This document shows, piece by piece, positions 32,386-40,576 of a stretch of 46,422 nucleotides of DNA (positions are counted from its first letter, which is position 1; each line of letters begins with the position of its first letter). The stretch is from an uncultured Clostridia bacterium. Its GTDB lineage: Bacteria > Bacillota > Clostridia > Oscillospirales > CAG-272. The notes under the pieces are model-generated. The model made no database searches, was not told the origin of the DNA, and saw only the letters and a list, made by a program, of their open reading frames with translations. Location: positions 1 to 46,422 of the forward strand of contig CAMJPL010000023.1 in assembly GCA_946407735.1 (NCBI GenBank), in the 5' to 3' direction. The translations under genes and the position numbers were made by a program.

Positions 32386-34629
32386 TTACTCTATCTTCAT
32401 CTGGCTCATCTCGGCGTCGAGCAGGGCTATCTTTGACAGCGGCGCCGGGATCCTGTCGCGGCGGTTGGCCTTGAGATCGCCGAAGCGGGACAGATCGTCC
32501 GACGCCTCGGTCAGCGTCTGCCCAGCCTTCAGGTTGACGAGCTTGTTTCCGGCGGAGGTCCTTGTCGACATCTTCGGCAGGAGCGCGCTCGATATCACGG
32601 CTCCGCGGCTGTTCGACGCGATCAGGATCATATCCTTCGGCTCGGCGTCGGAGTCGGTCATGACGCCGATGAGCGGCGACACGCCGGAATAGGCCCCGGT
32701 GAGACGGCGGCGGTTTCCCTTCGTCTCGTAAGCCGAGAGCGGGATCCTCGCGCCCTTGCCGTTTTCGAAGATATACACGAGGCAGATGTCGTCCGCGTAT
32801 TTCTTCACCGGGATCATCAGCAGCGCCTTCTCGCCGTCGTCCATCGACAGCTTCGCCGGGACATAATCGCCCATGTCGGACGCCTTGCAGCCGGAGAAGT
32901 CGGACACCTTCGCCTTGTACGCCTGCTGACGGTCGGTTATGAACAGCAGCTCGGTCGATCCCGAAAGCTCGCCCGACCAGATTATCCGGTCGCCGTCCTT
33001 CAGCTTCTGCTCGGCGTTCATGCGCAGCGAGGCGGCGGAGATCGATTTCAGGTATCCCTCGGCGGTGAAGAAGACGTTCGCGCTCGTGTCCTCCGGCTCG
33101 TCGTCGGAGCCGTCGTAGAATTCGACGTCCTCGGCGTACATGATCTGGGTGAGGCGGGGCTTTGAGTACTTCTTCTTTATCTCCTTCAGCTCCGCGATGA
33201 TGTGGCGGCGCAGCTTTTTCTCGTCGCCGATCTTGTCGGAGAGCTCGGATGTCTCCTTCTTGAGATCGTCGATGTTCTGCATCTGCTTCATTATGTACTC
33301 GCGGTTGATGTTGCGCAGACGGATGTCGGCGACGAACTCGGCCTGAGGCTGGTCGATGTCGAAGCCCTTCATCAGGTTCGGCACGACGTCGCGGTCGAGC
33401 TTTGTCTCGCGGATGATCTTTATCGCCTTGTCGATGTCGAGCAGGATCTTCCCGAGCCCTATCAGCAGATGCAGGCGCTCGGTCTTCTTCTGCAGCTGGA
33501 AGGTGAGCTGCCGCCTGACGCAGCCGATGCGGAAGCGGATCCATTCCTCGAGGATCGCCCTCACCCCGAGCACCTTCGGCGAGCCGTCGATCAGCACGTT
33601 GAAGTTGCAGTCGAAGCTGTCCTCGAGCGTCGTCAGCTTGAAGAGCTTGAGCATCAGCTTGTCGGGATCGGTGCCGCGCCTCAGATCCAGGGTCAGCTTG
33701 AAGCCGGAAAGGTCGATCTCGTCGCGGAAATCGCTTATCTCGCGCAGCTTGTTCTCCTTCACGAGGTCGGAGATACGCTTGAGTATGAGCTCTATCGAGG
33801 TGGAGTAGGGTATCTCTAGGATGTCGATGCAGTTTTCCTTCGGGTCGTATCTGTATTTCGCCCTGACGCGGAAGCTGCCGCGGCCGGTGCGGTAGATCTC
33901 CGACATCTGCTCGCGGTCGTACAGCAGTATGCCGCCGCAGGGGAAATCGGGGGCGCGGAGGATGTCGAGCAGCTGCTCCGTCGTCGTGTCGGGATCGTAG
34001 AGCATCTGTATCGCCGCGTCGCAGGTCTCGGCCAGATTGAAGGGGCAGATGCTGCTCGCCATGCCGACGGCGATGCCGACGGACGGCGTCACGAGGATGT
34101 TCGGGAATGTGGTCGGCAGCAGCGTCGGCTCGGTGGTGGTGTTGTCGTAGTTCGGGATGAAATCGACGGCGTCCTCCGATATCCCGGCGAAGATCTCGGC
34201 GCAGAAGGGATCGAGCTTGCACTCGGTGTACCTCTGCGCGGCGTAAGCCATGTCGGAGGAGTAATGCTTGCCGAAGCTGCCCTTCGAGTCGATGAACGGG
34301 TGCAGAAGCGACTCGTTGCCCCGTGTGAGGCGGACGAGGGTGTCGTATATCGCGTCGCCGCCGTGGGGATTCAGGTGCATGGTCTGCCCGACGACGTTGG
34401 CGCATTTGGTGCGCGGCCCGGTCATGAGGCCCATCGTGTACATCGTGTAGAGCAGCTTGCGGTGGGCCGGCTTGAAGCCGTCTATCTCGGGTATCGCCCT
34501 CGCCACGATGACGCTCATGGCGTAGGGCATGAAGTTTTTCTCTATGGTGTCGGTGATCGGCTGCTGCGTCACTACGGCGGCGGGGCCGGACGATACGCGC
34601 CCGGCGTCACCGGATTTGCGTTTTGGCAT
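32386..34629 (-). CDS. parC: DNA topoisomerase IV subunit A / GyrA-like protein
   Basis: A 747-residue type IIA topoisomerase breakage-reunion subunit. Catalytic Tyr134 lies in AQRYTECKL (RYT motif), after PHGGDAIYDTLVRLTR and SFGKHYSSDMAYAA. The tower and coiled-coil regions follow, including NREYIMKQMQNIDDLKKETSELSDKI (about 430-470). The C-terminal domain (from about 500) has beta-pinwheel-like repeats but lacks a clear GyrA-box, which favours ParC over GyrA. It decatenates chromosomes together with ParE. No parE gene is upstream, where a Uma2-like gene is found instead. AAGG lies seven nt before the ATG. It is last in the prfA-sua5-uma2 run. Confidence 0.85.
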   Translation of the reverse strand: MPKRKSGDAGRVSSGPAAVVTQQPITDTIEKNFMPYAMSVIVARAIPEIDGFKPAHRKLLYTMYTMGLMTGPRTKCANVVGQTMHLNPHGGDAIYDTLVRLTRGNESLLHPFIDSKGSFGKHYSSDMAYAAQRYTECKLDPFCAEIFAGISEDAVDFIPNYDNTTTEPTLLPTTFPNILVTPSVGIAVGMASSICPFNLAETCDAAIQMLYDPDTTTEQLLDILRAPDFPCGGILLYDREQMSEIYRTGRGSFRVRAKYRYDPKENCIDILEIPYSTSIELILKRISDLVKENKLREISDFRDEIDLSGFKLTLDLRRGTDPDKLMLKLFKLTTLEDSFDCNFNVLIDGSPKVLGVRAILEEWIRFRIGCVRRQLTFQLQKKTERLHLLIGLGKILLDIDKAIKIIRETKLDRDVVPNLMKGFDIDQPQAEFVADIRLRNINREYIMKQMQNIDDLKKETSELSDKIGDEKKLRRHIIAELKEIKKKYSKPRLTQIMYAEDVEFYDGSDDEPEDTSANVFFTAEGYLKSISAASLRMNAEQKLKDGDRIIWSGELSGSTELLFITDRQQAYKAKVSDFSGCKASDMGDYVPAKLSMDDGEKALLMIPVKKYADDICLVYIFENGKGARIPLSAYETKGNRRRLTGAYSGVSPLIGVMTDSDAEPKDMILIASNSRGAVISSALLPKMSTRTSAGNKLVNLKAGQTLTEASDDLSRFGDLKANRRDRIPAPLSKIALLDAEMSQMKIE

Positions 34630-34664
34630 GTGCTACCTTGCTTTTTTTGATCAATGCTCGTATA

Positions 34665-35240
34665 TTACTCGTCCACACGGTAAAACACGTCGTCGAGCCT
34701 GATGATAAGATCGTCGTACAGGCTGCATCGGAACCCGGTAACGACTTCGGCTTTTTCCTCGTCGGTCATCTTTTCGAGCATCCAGTCGGGATATACGGTG
34801 AAGACGTCGCTCAGCGTGAATCTGCCGTTTTCCGACAGATACTGCTCGATCGATTTTGCGGCCGGATCGACGATCCAGTATTCACGGACGCCGCAGGCCT
34901 CGTAGACGTCTTTTTTTATCTTTTTGTCGTATTTCGCGGTGCGCGGGGAGAGTATCTCGACGACGAGATCCGGCGCTCCGTGGACGCCGTCGGGCTTGAC
35001 TTTGTCCGGGTCACAGACCACCATGCCGCCAGGTATGTACTGTTCGGTATCGGAGAGATAGAGATCCACGCCGTCGGGAAAAGCTTCGCATTTTTTTCCG
35101 TTAAGGAAAGATCTGAATATGGAGTAGATGTTGGACGAGATACGGCTGTGATTTACGGACGGTCTCGGCGACATGGCGACGAGTCTTCCGCCTATCAGCT
35201 CCTCCCATATTTCTTCTTTATATGCGAGATTGGTGTCCAT
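34665..35240 (-). CDS. Uma2-family (DUF820) PD-(D/E)XK nuclease-like protein
   Basis: A 191-residue protein. The nuclease core is readable as GAPDLVVEILSPRTAKYDKKIK (Asp and Glu in PDLVVEI, then the Lys) followed by YEACGVREYWIVDPAAKSIEQY, the family's most conserved block. It starts EIWEELIGGRLVAMSPRPSVNH, also typical. These proteins occur in many copies in cyanobacteria and less often elsewhere. They are predicted endonucleases without a defined role. No toxin, methylase or CRISPR partner is nearby. AGGAGGAG precedes the ATG. It lies between sua5 and parC with gaps of 30 and 35 nt, so it is part of that transcript. Confidence 0.9.
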   Translation of the reverse strand: MDTNLAYKEEIWEELIGGRLVAMSPRPSVNHSRISSNIYSIFRSFLNGKKCEAFPDGVDLYLSDTEQYIPGGMVVCDPDKVKPDGVHGAPDLVVEILSPRTAKYDKKIKKDVYEACGVREYWIVDPAAKSIEQYLSENGRFTLSDVFTVYPDWMLEKMTDEEKAEVVTGFRCSLYDDLIIRLDDVFYRVDE

Positions 35241-35270
35241 ATCGCACTCCTCCTGTTTTCGTGATCCGTT

Positions 35271-36299
35271 TTATAGTTTTACGATATCGAACCCCGCCGC
35301 CTTGACGAGGCGGTTGAAGACGGCGAGCCCCAGACCCTCCGATTTCGGCAGGCGTCCGTAGACCACGTCGACTCCGCTGAAGGATCGGAGCAAGGTGAAA
35401 AGACGGTGAGCCGCGGCGCTCTCGTCCGACTTCGGTCCGAGGGACAGCATCTCGCGGACGGCGGGCGTGATATGCGGAAGATCCTCGTCATAGCACAGCA
35501 CACCGCACGCCTTGTTCTCGGCGGCGAGCGCGGCGCATCTTTCGGCGACGCAGGCGAAGAAGGCCTCGTCCGAGCCGTCGAGAAGCACCACCGGCATATC
35601 GGGGGCGTAGTGGCGGTATTTCATGCCGGGGGCGATGGCCCTGCCGTCGTATTTTTCCTTCACGGCGCCGCCGATCTTTATGTCCGGGATGACGGAGCGC
35701 AGCTGCTCTAAGGTTATCCCGCCGGGGCGCAGGAGCGTCGGCTCCCCCGCGAGGGAGATTATCGTCGACTCGAGGCCGATGTCGCTCTCGCCGCCGTCGA
35801 TTATCATGTCGGCGCGGCCGTCCATGTCCTCTATCGCGGCCTTCAGCGTCGTCACGCTCGGTCTGCCGGACAGATTGGCGCTCGGCGCAGCTATCGGTAC
35901 CGCGGCGAGGCGGCAGAGGCGTGACGCTGTCGGATGGCTCGGCACCCTTACGGCGACGGTCGGAAGACCGGCTGACACCGTGTCGGGGATGACGTCCTTT
36001 TTCGGCATCACGACGGTGAGGGGACCTGGAAGGAAACGCTTCGCGAGCTCGAAATATATGTCCGGCGGGCAGGCGTATTTTTTCACCTCATCGACCGACG
36101 GGAGATGGATTATCAGGGGATTGTCCGACGGGCGGCCCTTCGCCTCGTATATCCGTCGGGCGGCGTCGGGATCGAGGGCGTTCGCCCCGAGGCCGTAGAC
36201 TGTTTCGGTCGGGAAAACCACAAGACCGCCGACTTTGATGATCTCGGCGGCGTCTTTAAGGTCCGATTCTGTCGGAGAATGTATTACGCGGGTTGTCAT
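35271..36299 (-). CDS. Threonylcarbamoyl-AMP synthase (Sua5 type)
   Basis: A 342-residue enzyme making threonylcarbamoyl-AMP from threonine, bicarbonate and ATP for the t6A37 modification of tRNA. The YrdC-type domain has VFPTETVYGLGANAL (28-42) and KGRPSDNPLIIH (54-65), then PSANLSGRPS. From about residue 215 a short linker leads to the Sua5 C-terminal domain, so it is the long Sua5/YwlC form. It follows prfA by 24 nt. An AGGAC precedes the ATG. In many Bacillota prmC (release factor methylase) lies between these two genes, and here it does not. Confidence 0.93.
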   Translation of the reverse strand: MTTRVIHSPTESDLKDAAEIIKVGGLVVFPTETVYGLGANALDPDAARRIYEAKGRPSDNPLIIHLPSVDEVKKYACPPDIYFELAKRFLPGPLTVVMPKKDVIPDTVSAGLPTVAVRVPSHPTASRLCRLAAVPIAAPSANLSGRPSVTTLKAAIEDMDGRADMIIDGGESDIGLESTIISLAGEPTLLRPGGITLEQLRSVIPDIKIGGAVKEKYDGRAIAPGMKYRHYAPDMPVVLLDGSDEAFFACVAERCAALAAENKACGVLCYDEDLPHITPAVREMLSLGPKSDESAAAHRLFTLLRSFSGVDVVYGRLPKSEGLGLAVFNRLVKAAGFDIVKL

Positions 36300-36323
36300 T
36301 TATGTCCTGTATGAAGGAAAATA

Positions 36324-37397
36324 TCAGAATTCGCTGTTTTTCAGCTTTTCGGCGGTGTCGGCGGCGGTCAGGGCGTCTATCATCGGATCGAGCTCGCCGT
36401 TCAGAAACGCTTCGAGTGAATGTATCGTGTAGCCGATGCGGTGATCGGTGACGCGGCTCTGCGGATAGTTGTATGTCCTTATCCTCTCGCTGCGGTCGCC
36501 GGTGCCGACCTGAGAGCGGCGCTCCACGGCGATCCGGTCGTGCTGCTCCCGGCGCTTCTCGTCGAGCAGGCGGGTCTTCAGAAGCCGCATGGCCTTGTCG
36601 CGGTTCTTGTACTGGCTGCGTTCCTCCTGACACTCTACCACCATCCCGGTCGGGAGGTATATCAGTCTAACCGCCGATTCGGTCTTGTTGATGTGCTGTC
36701 CGCCGGCGCCGGAGCTCTTGATCGTCTCCATCCTGATGTCCTCGGGGCGGATGTCGATCTCGATGTCCTCGGCCTCGGGCAGGACGGCGACCGTCGCCGT
36801 CGATGTCTGGATGCGCCCCTGCGCCTCGGTGACGGGGATCCTCTGCACACGGTGGACGCCCGACTCGAATTTGAGCCTCGAATACGCTCCCGCGCCGTCT
36901 ACCGTGAAGACGATCTCCTTGTAGCCGCCGAGCTCGGTCTCGTTCGCTCCGCTGAGCTCCAGCTTAAAGCCGCGCAGGGCCGCGTACATCGAGTACATGC
37001 GGTAGAGGACGGCGACGAACAGCGCCGCCTCCTCTCCTCCCGCCCCGGCTCTTATCTCCATGACGACCGAGCGGTCGTCGTCTTCGTCCTTCGGCAGAAG
37101 CAGGGTCTTCAGCTCCTCCTCGGCCTTCTCCATCCCGGCGGCGCATTCGTCCCGCTCGGACTGTGCGAGCTCGCGCATCTCGTCGTCGCCGGAGGATAAA
37201 AGCTCCTCCGCCTCGGCAAGGCGCGATTTCAGGGCGAGATACTCGCGGTATTTCACAGCCGTCGGCTCGAGCTGGCTCTTGTCCCGCATGAGACGGCGGT
37301 ATCGTTCGATGTCGGACGCGACTGCGGGATCGGAAAGCTCCTCGTTTATCCCGTCAAAGCGCTTCAGCGCGTCGTCAAGCTTGTCAAACAGTGCCAA
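36324..37397 (-). CDS. prfA: Peptide chain release factor 1
   Basis: A 357-residue class I release factor reading UAA and UAG. Domain 2 carries the recognition tripeptide PVT (188-190) in RIPVTEAQGRIQTST. The peptidyl-hydrolase motif GGQ is at 232-234 (SGAGGQHINKTES), followed by the usual QEERSQYKNRDKAM. Length is normal. The position that is His in nearly all RF1 I remember (GRIHTST) is Gln197 here. The start is TTG with only a weak GGA upstream, so it may be read at modest rate or coupled to upstream translation. It begins 47 nt after the solute-binding protein 4 stop. Confidence 0.95.
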   Translation of the reverse strand: MALFDKLDDALKRFDGINEELSDPAVASDIERYRRLMRDKSQLEPTAVKYREYLALKSRLAEAEELLSSGDDEMRELAQSERDECAAGMEKAEEELKTLLLPKDEDDDRSVVMEIRAGAGGEEAALFVAVLYRMYSMYAALRGFKLELSGANETELGGYKEIVFTVDGAGAYSRLKFESGVHRVQRIPVTEAQGRIQTSTATVAVLPEAEDIEIDIRPEDIRMETIKSSGAGGQHINKTESAVRLIYLPTGMVVECQEERSQYKNRDKAMRLLKTRLLDEKRREQHDRIAVERRSQVGTGDRSERIRTYNYPQSRVTDHRIGYTIHSLEAFLNGELDPMIDALTAADTAEKLKNSEF

Positions 37398-37444
37398 TGT
37401 CTATTAATTTCCGTGTTTTTTCGTATTCTGTGCCTAATATAGGC

Positions 37445-38905
37445 TCATCCGCTGATGAAATCGAGGACCTCGGTCATCCTCTTTTCCAGCTTCGGGGCGA
37501 GCTTTTCCATGCTCGAGACGAATTTGTCCGCCTTGCCTCCTATCGCGTCGGCGACCTTGTCCTGCACTCCGGCTGAGTAGAAGAAGATGTGCTCGATCTC
37601 GAACCTCGCGTCGCCGGAGTAGATCATCCTCAGATTCTCCACCGACTGCTCGTCGCGGACGTATTTCGACTCGACGAGGACGTTGAAGTATTTGTCGCGC
37701 ACATGGCTGTACGATTCGGCCGCGAGGTTCTCGAGGACGGTGCCGCATCTCGACGGGTCGCTCACCGTCACCGGTATCATAGTCGGCTGCATCTGGTTCG
37801 TTATGAAGGAGATGTACTCGGTCTGGCTCTCGTCGTATTTGGGGAAGGGGACGACGCCGTGGTCGAATTCGGTCTCTCGCAGCACGCTCAAGCCTCCGAC
37901 CGTGTTCGACCAGAACAGGGTCAGGCTGTTCTTGAAGCGCCCCTCCGAGTCGCCGTTCGATTCGCAGTTGGCCTTTTCGCCGAAGACATTCGAGTATTTC
38001 GACAGGACCTCGTAATATTTGTTGCTGACGCCGTCGTATCTCACGACACCGTTCTCGTCGCGCGAGAACAACTCGGCGTCGGCGCCGTGCATGAAGGCGA
38101 AGTAGGTGGCGGTCTTGAAGCCGACCATACCGACGCGGTCCTCCTTTTTGCCGAGAGCGCCGTCGCCGTTCAGATCGGCCGGAGCGGCGAAGACCATCGA
38201 AAGGAGCTCGTCGACGGTCCACTTCCCGTCGTTGACGAGCTGATACGGGTCGCTCAGCATCAGAGTCTCAAGCAGCGGCTTGTTGAACAGCAGTATGCTC
38301 TGGAAGTCGAACAGGTAGTAGTTGATGTCGCCGAAGGAGAGGTAGGTCTTCTCGTTCAGCCTCAGGCTGTTCATCGCGTTGTCGTTCCACCAGGGCTGGG
38401 TGAAATCGAACTCGGATATCGTGTTCTGGTCGATGAGATACCCCTGCATCAGGAAGTTGTCGACACCGTTCGTGCTGTGCTGCCAGAAGGCCTGATAGAT
38501 ATCGTCTCCGGCCGTGACGCAGTTGCGCATCATCGTGTTGACCGAGTCGAGCGAGGTCTTGGTGAAGACGATCTTCACGTTCAGCCGCTCCTCGACGGCC
38601 TGCGTGCGCTCGTAGATGGCGTCGTTCATTATGTCGCCGTTAAGCTCCTCGACGCATATCGTCGAGGTGGCGGCGGCGGTCTCCTCGTACTGCAGGAGAT
38701 TGAACTCGTACCCGCCGTAGTCGCCGGTCGGAAGAGCCGGTCCCTCCGGCTCGGCCTCGCCGGCCGGAGCGCTTTCGCCCGCCTGGGAAGTCGTCTGCGA
38801 AGCCGGGGCGGCCCCCGAACCCGAGTCTTCGCCGCAGGCGGCGAAGACCGAAGCGCAGAGCGCGGCAGCCGCGATCAGCGCCGCGGCTCTGAATCTGCCA
38901 GTCAT
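37445..38905 (-). CDS. ABC transporter solute-binding lipoprotein, no. 4
   Basis: A 486-residue extracellular lipoprotein. Lipobox AACG (Cys24), tether rich in Ala/Glu/Pro/Ser to about 60, then a binding-protein fold with ELNGDIMNDAIYERTQAVEERLN, FTQPWWNDNAMNSL, YQLVNDGKWTVDELLSM and DHGVVPFPKYDESQTEY. Residues 244-256 read DLNGDGALGKKED, another EF-hand-like loop. AAAGGAAAAGG precedes the ATG. It lies in the same-strand run lplA, yerC-like, this gene, prfA, with a 28-nt gap to the yerC-like gene. Ligand unknown. The gene context is housekeeping and not carbohydrate-related. Confidence 0.87.
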   Translation of the reverse strand: MTGRFRAAALIAAAALCASVFAACGEDSGSGAAPASQTTSQAGESAPAGEAEPEGPALPTGDYGGYEFNLLQYEETAAATSTICVEELNGDIMNDAIYERTQAVEERLNVKIVFTKTSLDSVNTMMRNCVTAGDDIYQAFWQHSTNGVDNFLMQGYLIDQNTISEFDFTQPWWNDNAMNSLRLNEKTYLSFGDINYYLFDFQSILLFNKPLLETLMLSDPYQLVNDGKWTVDELLSMVFAAPADLNGDGALGKKEDRVGMVGFKTATYFAFMHGADAELFSRDENGVVRYDGVSNKYYEVLSKYSNVFGEKANCESNGDSEGRFKNSLTLFWSNTVGGLSVLRETEFDHGVVPFPKYDESQTEYISFITNQMQPTMIPVTVSDPSRCGTVLENLAAESYSHVRDKYFNVLVESKYVRDEQSVENLRMIYSGDARFEIEHIFFYSAGVQDKVADAIGGKADKFVSSMEKLAPKLEKRMTEVLDFISG

Positions 38906-38933
38906 ATACCTTTTCCTTTCCCCCTGAACGGAA

Positions 38934-39227
38934 TCACTTCTTCTTCTCGAGCCTCTTCAGCGCCGTGACATAGCCGTCGCTGCCGTATTTGAGGCAGCGG
39001 TTCACGCGCGAGATCGTGGCGGTCGACAGCCCGGTCTGCTCGGCTATATCGCTGTAGATGCGCCCGTCGCTCAGAAGCTTCGCGGCGTAAAAGCGCTTGG
39101 ACATCTCCTGTATCTCGGAGACGGTGCACAGGTCCTGGAAGAAGCTGTAGCACTCCTCCGGAGACTCGAGCGTCATGATGCCCTTCAAAAGAAACTCAAC
39201 CTTTTCGTCTTTGATCTTGTCGGCCAT
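38934..39227 (-). CDS. YerC/YecD family TrpR-related DNA-binding protein
   Basis: A 97-residue protein of the Trp-repressor superfamily. Residues 25-55 include TVSEIQEMSKRFYAAKLLSDG, and the helix-turn-helix is IYSDIAEQTGLSTATISRVNRCLKYG (57-82), the exact family pattern. It binds DNA as a dimer. The ligand or target is not known, although the group is linked to aromatic amino-acid or lipid metabolism in some species. The ATG at 39227 is chosen because GAGGAG lies ten nt upstream, inside the last codons of lplA, and the longer frame has low-complexity residues. Seven nt separate it from the lplA stop. Confidence 0.9.
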   Translation of the reverse strand: MADKIKDEKVEFLLKGIMTLESPEECYSFFQDLCTVSEIQEMSKRFYAAKLLSDGRIYSDIAEQTGLSTATISRVNRCLKYGSDGYVTALKRLEKKK

Positions 39228-39234
39228 TGTAATT

Positions 39235-40224
39235 TTACTCCTCGTCCGAAGTACCGAGCATGAGCGAAGCCAAATCCTCCGGCCCGGCCCCTGATATGTA
39301 TTCCCCGATGTCTGATGCCGCGCAGAGTATCTCCTCGCGCGTGAAGCGCCGGGAGCGCAGCCTGTCCTCGAGTTCGCCGATCCCGCGCCGCCCGAAGAAA
39401 TCACCCGTCAGGGCGATGTCCGATATTATCCCGCCGTCAAGGGTGAAATCGGCCCTGAGAAGCCCGAACGGGAAATATCTCGTCTTCGACGCGCCGAATT
39501 CCTTCATCTGACCCCAGTTCCACTCCCATCTCCGGTATTTTTCGTCCGCGAGGCGTCGTATCGCCTCGTTTTCGGTATCGGAGAAGGGCCGCTGCCCGGC
39601 GTCAGGGAAATCCTTTCGCGCGGCGGATAAGAGATGCTCCATGAACTCCGTGACATCCATCGAAAGTGAGCAGATGTCTTTCAGGTTCCCGACCCTCGAG
39701 CGGACGCTTTTCACGCCCTTGCTTTTGAGCTTCGCCTCGTTCACCCTGAGCGCCCCCGAAAGGCTCGACATGTCGGCCGAGTATAGCAGGGTGCCGTGAT
39801 GGAGGATCCGTCCCGAACGGTGCGCCTGCGCGTTGCCGGATATCTTGAGCCCCTGACAGACGATGTCGTTCCTCCCCGACAGCCCGGCCTCGATGCCGAG
39901 CCCGGCGAGAGCCGAGATGATCGGACGGCAGAAGCGCCCGAAATCGGGCTCTGAGCCGTCGTCGCCTGCGATGAAGGTGAAGTTCACGTTCCCGAGATCG
40001 TGGAACACCGCTCCGCCGCCGGTAAGACGCCTGACGACGGCGATGCCGCGCCTGTCGATGAAATCGGCGTCGAGCTCGGCGAAGGCGTTCTGCGACCGCC
40101 CTATGATGACCGACGGCTCGTTCCGCCAGAGCATGAAAACGTCGTCCGGGAAATTGTCGATCAGATATTCCTCGGAGGCGAGATTGAAATACGGGTCGGT
40201 GACGGTCGTAAGGAATATTGTCAT
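39235..40224 (-). CDS. lplA: Lipoate--protein ligase
   Basis: A 329-residue ligase that attaches lipoic acid to lipoyl domains of dehydrogenases or the glycine cleavage H protein with ATP. The BPL/LplA domain carries RRLTGGGAVFHD (65-76), GNVNFTFI and the lysine of LKISGNAQ (Lys127). The C-terminal third (from about 240) fits the accessory domain of LplA. The Met at 40224 is preferred: the longer frame contains the TATAAT of the promoter (40267-40295), so it cannot be translated from that transcript. The site before this Met is weak. The promoter reads from here through yerC-like, binding protein 4 and probably prfA. Confidence 0.9.
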   Translation of the reverse strand: MTIFLTTVTDPYFNLASEEYLIDNFPDDVFMLWRNEPSVIIGRSQNAFAELDADFIDRRGIAVVRRLTGGGAVFHDLGNVNFTFIAGDDGSEPDFGRFCRPIISALAGLGIEAGLSGRNDIVCQGLKISGNAQAHRSGRILHHGTLLYSADMSSLSGALRVNEAKLKSKGVKSVRSRVGNLKDICSLSMDVTEFMEHLLSAARKDFPDAGQRPFSDTENEAIRRLADEKYRRWEWNWGQMKEFGASKTRYFPFGLLRADFTLDGGIISDIALTGDFFGRRGIGELEDRLRSRRFTREEILCAASDIGEYISGAGPEDLASLMLGTSDEE

Positions 40225-40266
40225 ATTGCGGGCACGCTTCGCGGAAGGGATAACTCTGCACCTTAT

Positions 40267-40295
40267 ATTATAACACAAAATCTTTTTTTTTGCAA
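40267..40295 (-). promoter_or_regulatory. Promoter of the lplA unit
   Basis: On the minus strand TTGCAA (40290-40295) and TATAAT (40267-40272) are 17 nt apart, 43 nt upstream of the chosen start. Confidence 0.75.
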
Positions 40296-40417
40296 CAGCG
40301 GGAAGAAAATTTACGCCTGCCGGGACCGAAAAGGCGAAGAGCAGGGACGCCGTGAAAATAAGCCCAAATCTTTCATAGGCAAATTTAAAAAATTTATATA
40401 AAAATGCGTTTTGACTA

Positions 40418-40446
40418 TTGAAATTTCACAAAAAAAGTTGTATAAT
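40418..40446 (+). promoter_or_regulatory. Promoter of the CdaR-like regulator gene
   Basis: TTGAAA (40418-40423) and TATAAT (40441-40446) are 17 nt apart. TTGACT at 40411 is too far off. The leader is about 125 nt and G+C rich, with a short hairpin GGCTGCTGTCAGCC. No known riboswitch was recognised. Confidence 0.7.
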
Positions 40447-40576
40447 ATAGTGCACAATAGCTATAAGCGGAGTGTCCGTTCGGAGGGCAGTCGCCCGGGA
40501 CGGCGCTTTTTGGCTGCTGTCAGCCGCAGGCGAAAGAATGCGGGGCCAATCGGCTCCGATCCACAGGAGGAAGTCT

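Noticed and set aside
34665..35240. Uma2-like gene as part of a defence island
   Set aside because: Neighbours are translation and topology genes. No toxin, methyltransferase, or other defence gene is near.
40447..40576. Possible riboswitch in the leader of the CdaR-like gene
   Set aside because: Hairpin potential exists, but no conserved core of a known class was recognised, so it is only described as a leader.
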